From Actinomycetota bacterium (GTDB lineage Bacteria > Actinomycetota > Thermoleophilia > RBG-16-64-13), in assembly GCA_003157225.1 (NCBI GenBank), contig PMIZ01000094.1:1-5767 (forward strand): a DNA stretch of 5,767 bases, given 5' to 3'. The notes beneath the pieces are model-generated. The model saw nothing but the letters and a program-made list of their open reading frames with translations. It searched no databases and was not told the DNA's origin. The stretch's first letter is position 1, and each line of letters starts with the position of its first letter. This document shows positions 4,501 through 5,767 of the stretch, one piece after another. The position numbers and the translations under genes were made by a program.

Positions 4501-5767
4501 CAAGGCCGTCGTGACCTGGCCGGGCAACCCGCACAACGGTCCGGAGCTTCTCAGCGCATATGCTAAGAAGAACTGGACTGCCGGTACCGTAGCCGCAGCC
4601 ACCGACGTCACCGTCGAGGTCTACATCGACGGCGTGAAAGTCGCCACCAGCAAAGACGGCGAACTCGCGGTTGGCAACAAGGCTATGTGGACCTGGGTCA
4701 ATATCGGTTCCCTCCAAGCCCCGCACTGGGTCAAGAAGCTGAATTCGGCCCACGTCGAAGTCCATGTCAAGGATGCGTACGGCAACGACCTCCCCGACTA
4801 TGAGGTGGTCTACCTGCTCGAGAACATCGATGAGACGCTCGGCGGCGCGCAGAATGCTGTCGATACCCGCATCCCGTTCGCGCATCTTTTCGACGCGAAC
4901 ATCTACAACAACGCCAGCGGGGATCCGACCAACACAGGCAGTGTTCTCTTCCCGAACTACGATCAGAACGGCCCGGCTCCGGATTCCGACGAGCCCTCGC
5001 CGGCTTCCGACCCGTACGCTTACATCGTAGGCCCGGGCTTCGACCTGTCACTCTGGAATGGCAGCCCGTCGGTGATGGATACCGAGGGTTCGTACCACCC
5101 GACCGATCACGCAGCGCGCTTCTTCAACCAGTGGCTCGGCAGCGACCAGGCCAACTGGGAAGTAGGCATGCCTGGTCTCCCGAATTGGTGGACCCATATC
5201 ACAAACACGGTTTCGCCCGTGACGCTGTCCTGGTTCTGGATGTCCAACTACTGGCTGTACCACGCGCCGGCTGTTGTGGCCTGGAACGGCTACCATTGGC
5301 CCTCGCCGTATCCGTCCATGAACGAGATGTTCGATGGCTTCGACGGTATCTTTGATGGCCTCTATGAGCCGGGAGTCACGGCTCCGGATGACATCCATCT
5401 AGCTACGGACGGCGCCAAGGCTTGGACGCTCGATGGTTACATCGATGCCTCCTCGCTCTGGGGTACCGACTCGCCTGACATCGAGCCGAACCTGCTGACC
5501 GGTAGCAACATCGACATCCAGCTGGACGAAGGCAACTACCTAGGCTTCGCTCACTACAAGTCGATCCTGCGTGTGATGGTCTACGCGCCGGCCGATGGAC
5601 TGACGAAGGAAGGCACGCCGATCTTTAGCCAGCAGGTGCACGAGGTCTGGGCACCGGCTGTCCCGACCACCATCACGCTGAGCCCGGCCACCGATTACGC
5701 AATCGCAGGTCTCGAGGAGCAGTCGTTTGTGGCGACGGTCAAAGACCAGTTCGGCAACCCGGTCCCG
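1559..5767 (+). CDS. secreted SLH-domain surface (S-layer-type) protein with Ig-like modules, 3' end outside window
   Basis: The frame is open for 1403 codons to the window edge without stop or frameshift. Residues 1-28 are a signal peptide (basic QKR, a long A/V/L core, A26-F-A28 cleavage site). Three SLH domains follow at about 30-85, 91-150 and 166-217, each with a TR-x-Q motif (T69, T130, T204) in the place of the family's TRAE. In known SLH proteins this region binds a cell-wall polymer. The rest is extracellular: Ig-like Big_1-type modules with D-x-[YFT]-G-[NH] turns near 253, 569, 1071 and 1395; HT[WF] strands at 343 and 705; EF-hand-like acidic loops at 813-842 and 873-884; and a Trp-rich segment at 1192-1247. 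The last residues begin another Ig-like module, so more follows. I recognise no catalytic domain. Most likely it is a structural S-layer or large surface adhesin-like protein, placed downstream of a sigma/anti-sigma pair with its own promoter and long leader. Only six codons of the TTA/CTA/TCA class occur, consistent with high expression. Residue 80 is the only cysteine I noticed. Confidence 0.9.
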   Translation, partial: MQKRTLKVAVLAVLAVVLVLAFALPAFADATWSDLPDTVTAKYGVTDNQVAAISEGFPGGLWKPYQSVTRAQFTKMAVACFGLNLVDPATASFTDVPKGSIYFKYIEGAKAVGLINGTTATTFSPNANITRQQAIAIVARYIAKVNGYDLKTMYSATELDALLKHFGDAASVAADLKNEVAFAFDMGLSNGDAYGNVAPLANLTRIQGAAFLLRAKALVPPQHWTAAKIELVSTDKTEGLIGQPFKATFQVTDATGHPAIGVLVDVDSLVADFYVGNTSPEAALTNNEGQVTVNMLSMEPGTQRLSASVQGLGTIYTTRYWLALDEVYNVDGATSQNNAGVEHTWGVRTVVFGPGPESTSVSDWYNAIYTTVAFDKNNINVIDGVDANDDPGYPMFLFGDGWTYADELVLAKYGYKPRTLAGIDVKWAIVNKLDDPLTKLTNEAETSVGNITKVDGAAITPAKTATGKTDANGLSTIVVYSEQVGHTYTQAIADYLGNPYPQELFNHGTFEKSVWWHNFDWDDQPTDEAFQTKTWIAHTISSGTTAGPITLAYQTGNIGEEKTLTITLKDTYGNPVAGKYVEWFMQGVGFFQTDDSGDQSDPDVAANNHDYDVTNAAGVSTLFVKSYDAGEQIIHAKVRDKGTGGNEGTFNDTTYTAEVQWFDADIVTFDNITTQSVLVDAYTDVPAYVDYKNEAVSSNPVNTSHTFDLWVYGLKLEYDPTVLYADGQTPLIDSDAAGHSYDAIIDANDATYFGGILMWPMPPQFDGGNFSNWSWFENKMIAPWSYTFRFPAGTVADSAPLGTLGPKQRWAFDWDQNGVIEKHSNVTEKDVGWDQNGDGKIDLTPLDETGNVQVQVAGVWTTLSFEGAYTMYDYDEDGYKEPFEGVPGIYLPLAGKTVTFSKANADGPGFSNLGTVAKITGPDLPLWLSYPYGLTFLNYDFNGAKVAGVGSITAPTTSVTTDAAGKASVTITSNTKGPETIKAVVTWPGNPHNGPELLSAYAKKNWTAGTVAAATDVTVEVYIDGVKVATSKDGELAVGNKAMWTWVNIGSLQAPHWVKKLNSAHVEVHVKDAYGNDLPDYEVVYLLENIDETLGGAQNAVDTRIPFAHLFDANIYNNASGDPTNTGSVLFPNYDQNGPAPDSDEPSPASDPYAYIVGPGFDLSLWNGSPSVMDTEGSYHPTDHAARFFNQWLGSDQANWEVGMPGLPNWWTHITNTVSPVTLSWFWMSNYWLYHAPAVVAWNGYHWPSPYPSMNEMFDGFDGIFDGLYEPGVTAPDDIHLATDGAKAWTLDGYIDASSLWGTDSPDIEPNLLTGSNIDIQLDEGNYLGFAHYKSILRVMVYAPADGLTKEGTPIFSQQVHEVWAPAVPTTITLSPATDYAIAGLEEQSFVATVKDQFGNPVP

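Noticed and set aside
1574..4885. Long minus-strand open frames (1574-3172, 3182-4027, 4028-4885, 5048-5398)
   Set aside because: All lie in the same antisense register, exactly opposite the codons of the SLH gene, and end where the forward gene has TTA or TCA. The proteins are low-complexity V/G/D-rich. They are by-products of codon bias.

Overview
The window looks like part of a G+C-rich bacterial chromosome (by eye about 60% G+C, not computed). The surface protein is anchored by SLH domains, which in most known cases bind a wall-associated polymer in monoderm bacteria. An ECF sigma / membrane anti-sigma pair with a long Thr-rich linker lies next to it. Together these suggest an actinobacterial lineage such as Coriobacteriia-like groups, but Firmicutes or Chloroflexota-type relatives cannot be excluded. 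There are no mobile elements, tRNA/rRNA genes or CRISPR arrays. All three genes read on the + strand.

Layout: (1) positions 1-240 hold the C-terminal end of an ECF-type sigma-70 factor (region 4, helix-turn-helix). (2) After a 33-bp gap, 274-1275 encodes a single-pass membrane protein with a cytoplasmic N-terminal part, one transmembrane helix, a roughly 90-residue Thr/Ser linker and a small extracytoplasmic domain. It is most simply the cognate anti-sigma factor. (3) The 283-bp gap 1276-1558 is dense with signals: a good sigma-A-type promoter (TTGACT-18-TATCCT), then a leader of about 220 nt. The leader can fold into a closed multi-branched domain (9-bp closing helix with one bulged G, three internal hairpins), a 7-bp hairpin whose loop shows an 11-nt perfect anti-Shine-Dalgarno complement with no start codon after it, an 8-bp perfect hairpin, an AUG-UAA minimal ORF, and finally the true ribosome binding site. 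(4) From 1559 to the window end runs one uninterrupted frame of 1403 codons, cut by the window. It encodes a secreted protein with a signal peptide, three SLH domains, several Ig-like (Big_1-type) modules, EF-hand-like acidic loops and a very Trp-rich segment.

The likely logic is a cell-envelope locus. A sigma/anti-sigma pair sensing the envelope sits upstream of a large S-layer-type protein that appears adapted to high expression (strong codon bias, strong RBS, elaborate leader). Whether the sigma factor controls the surface gene is not shown by the sequence; the visible promoter looks housekeeping-type. The most novel-looking element is the leader at 1345-1509. I could not assign it to a known riboswitch or leader class, and it is the best candidate here for an undescribed regulatory RNA.
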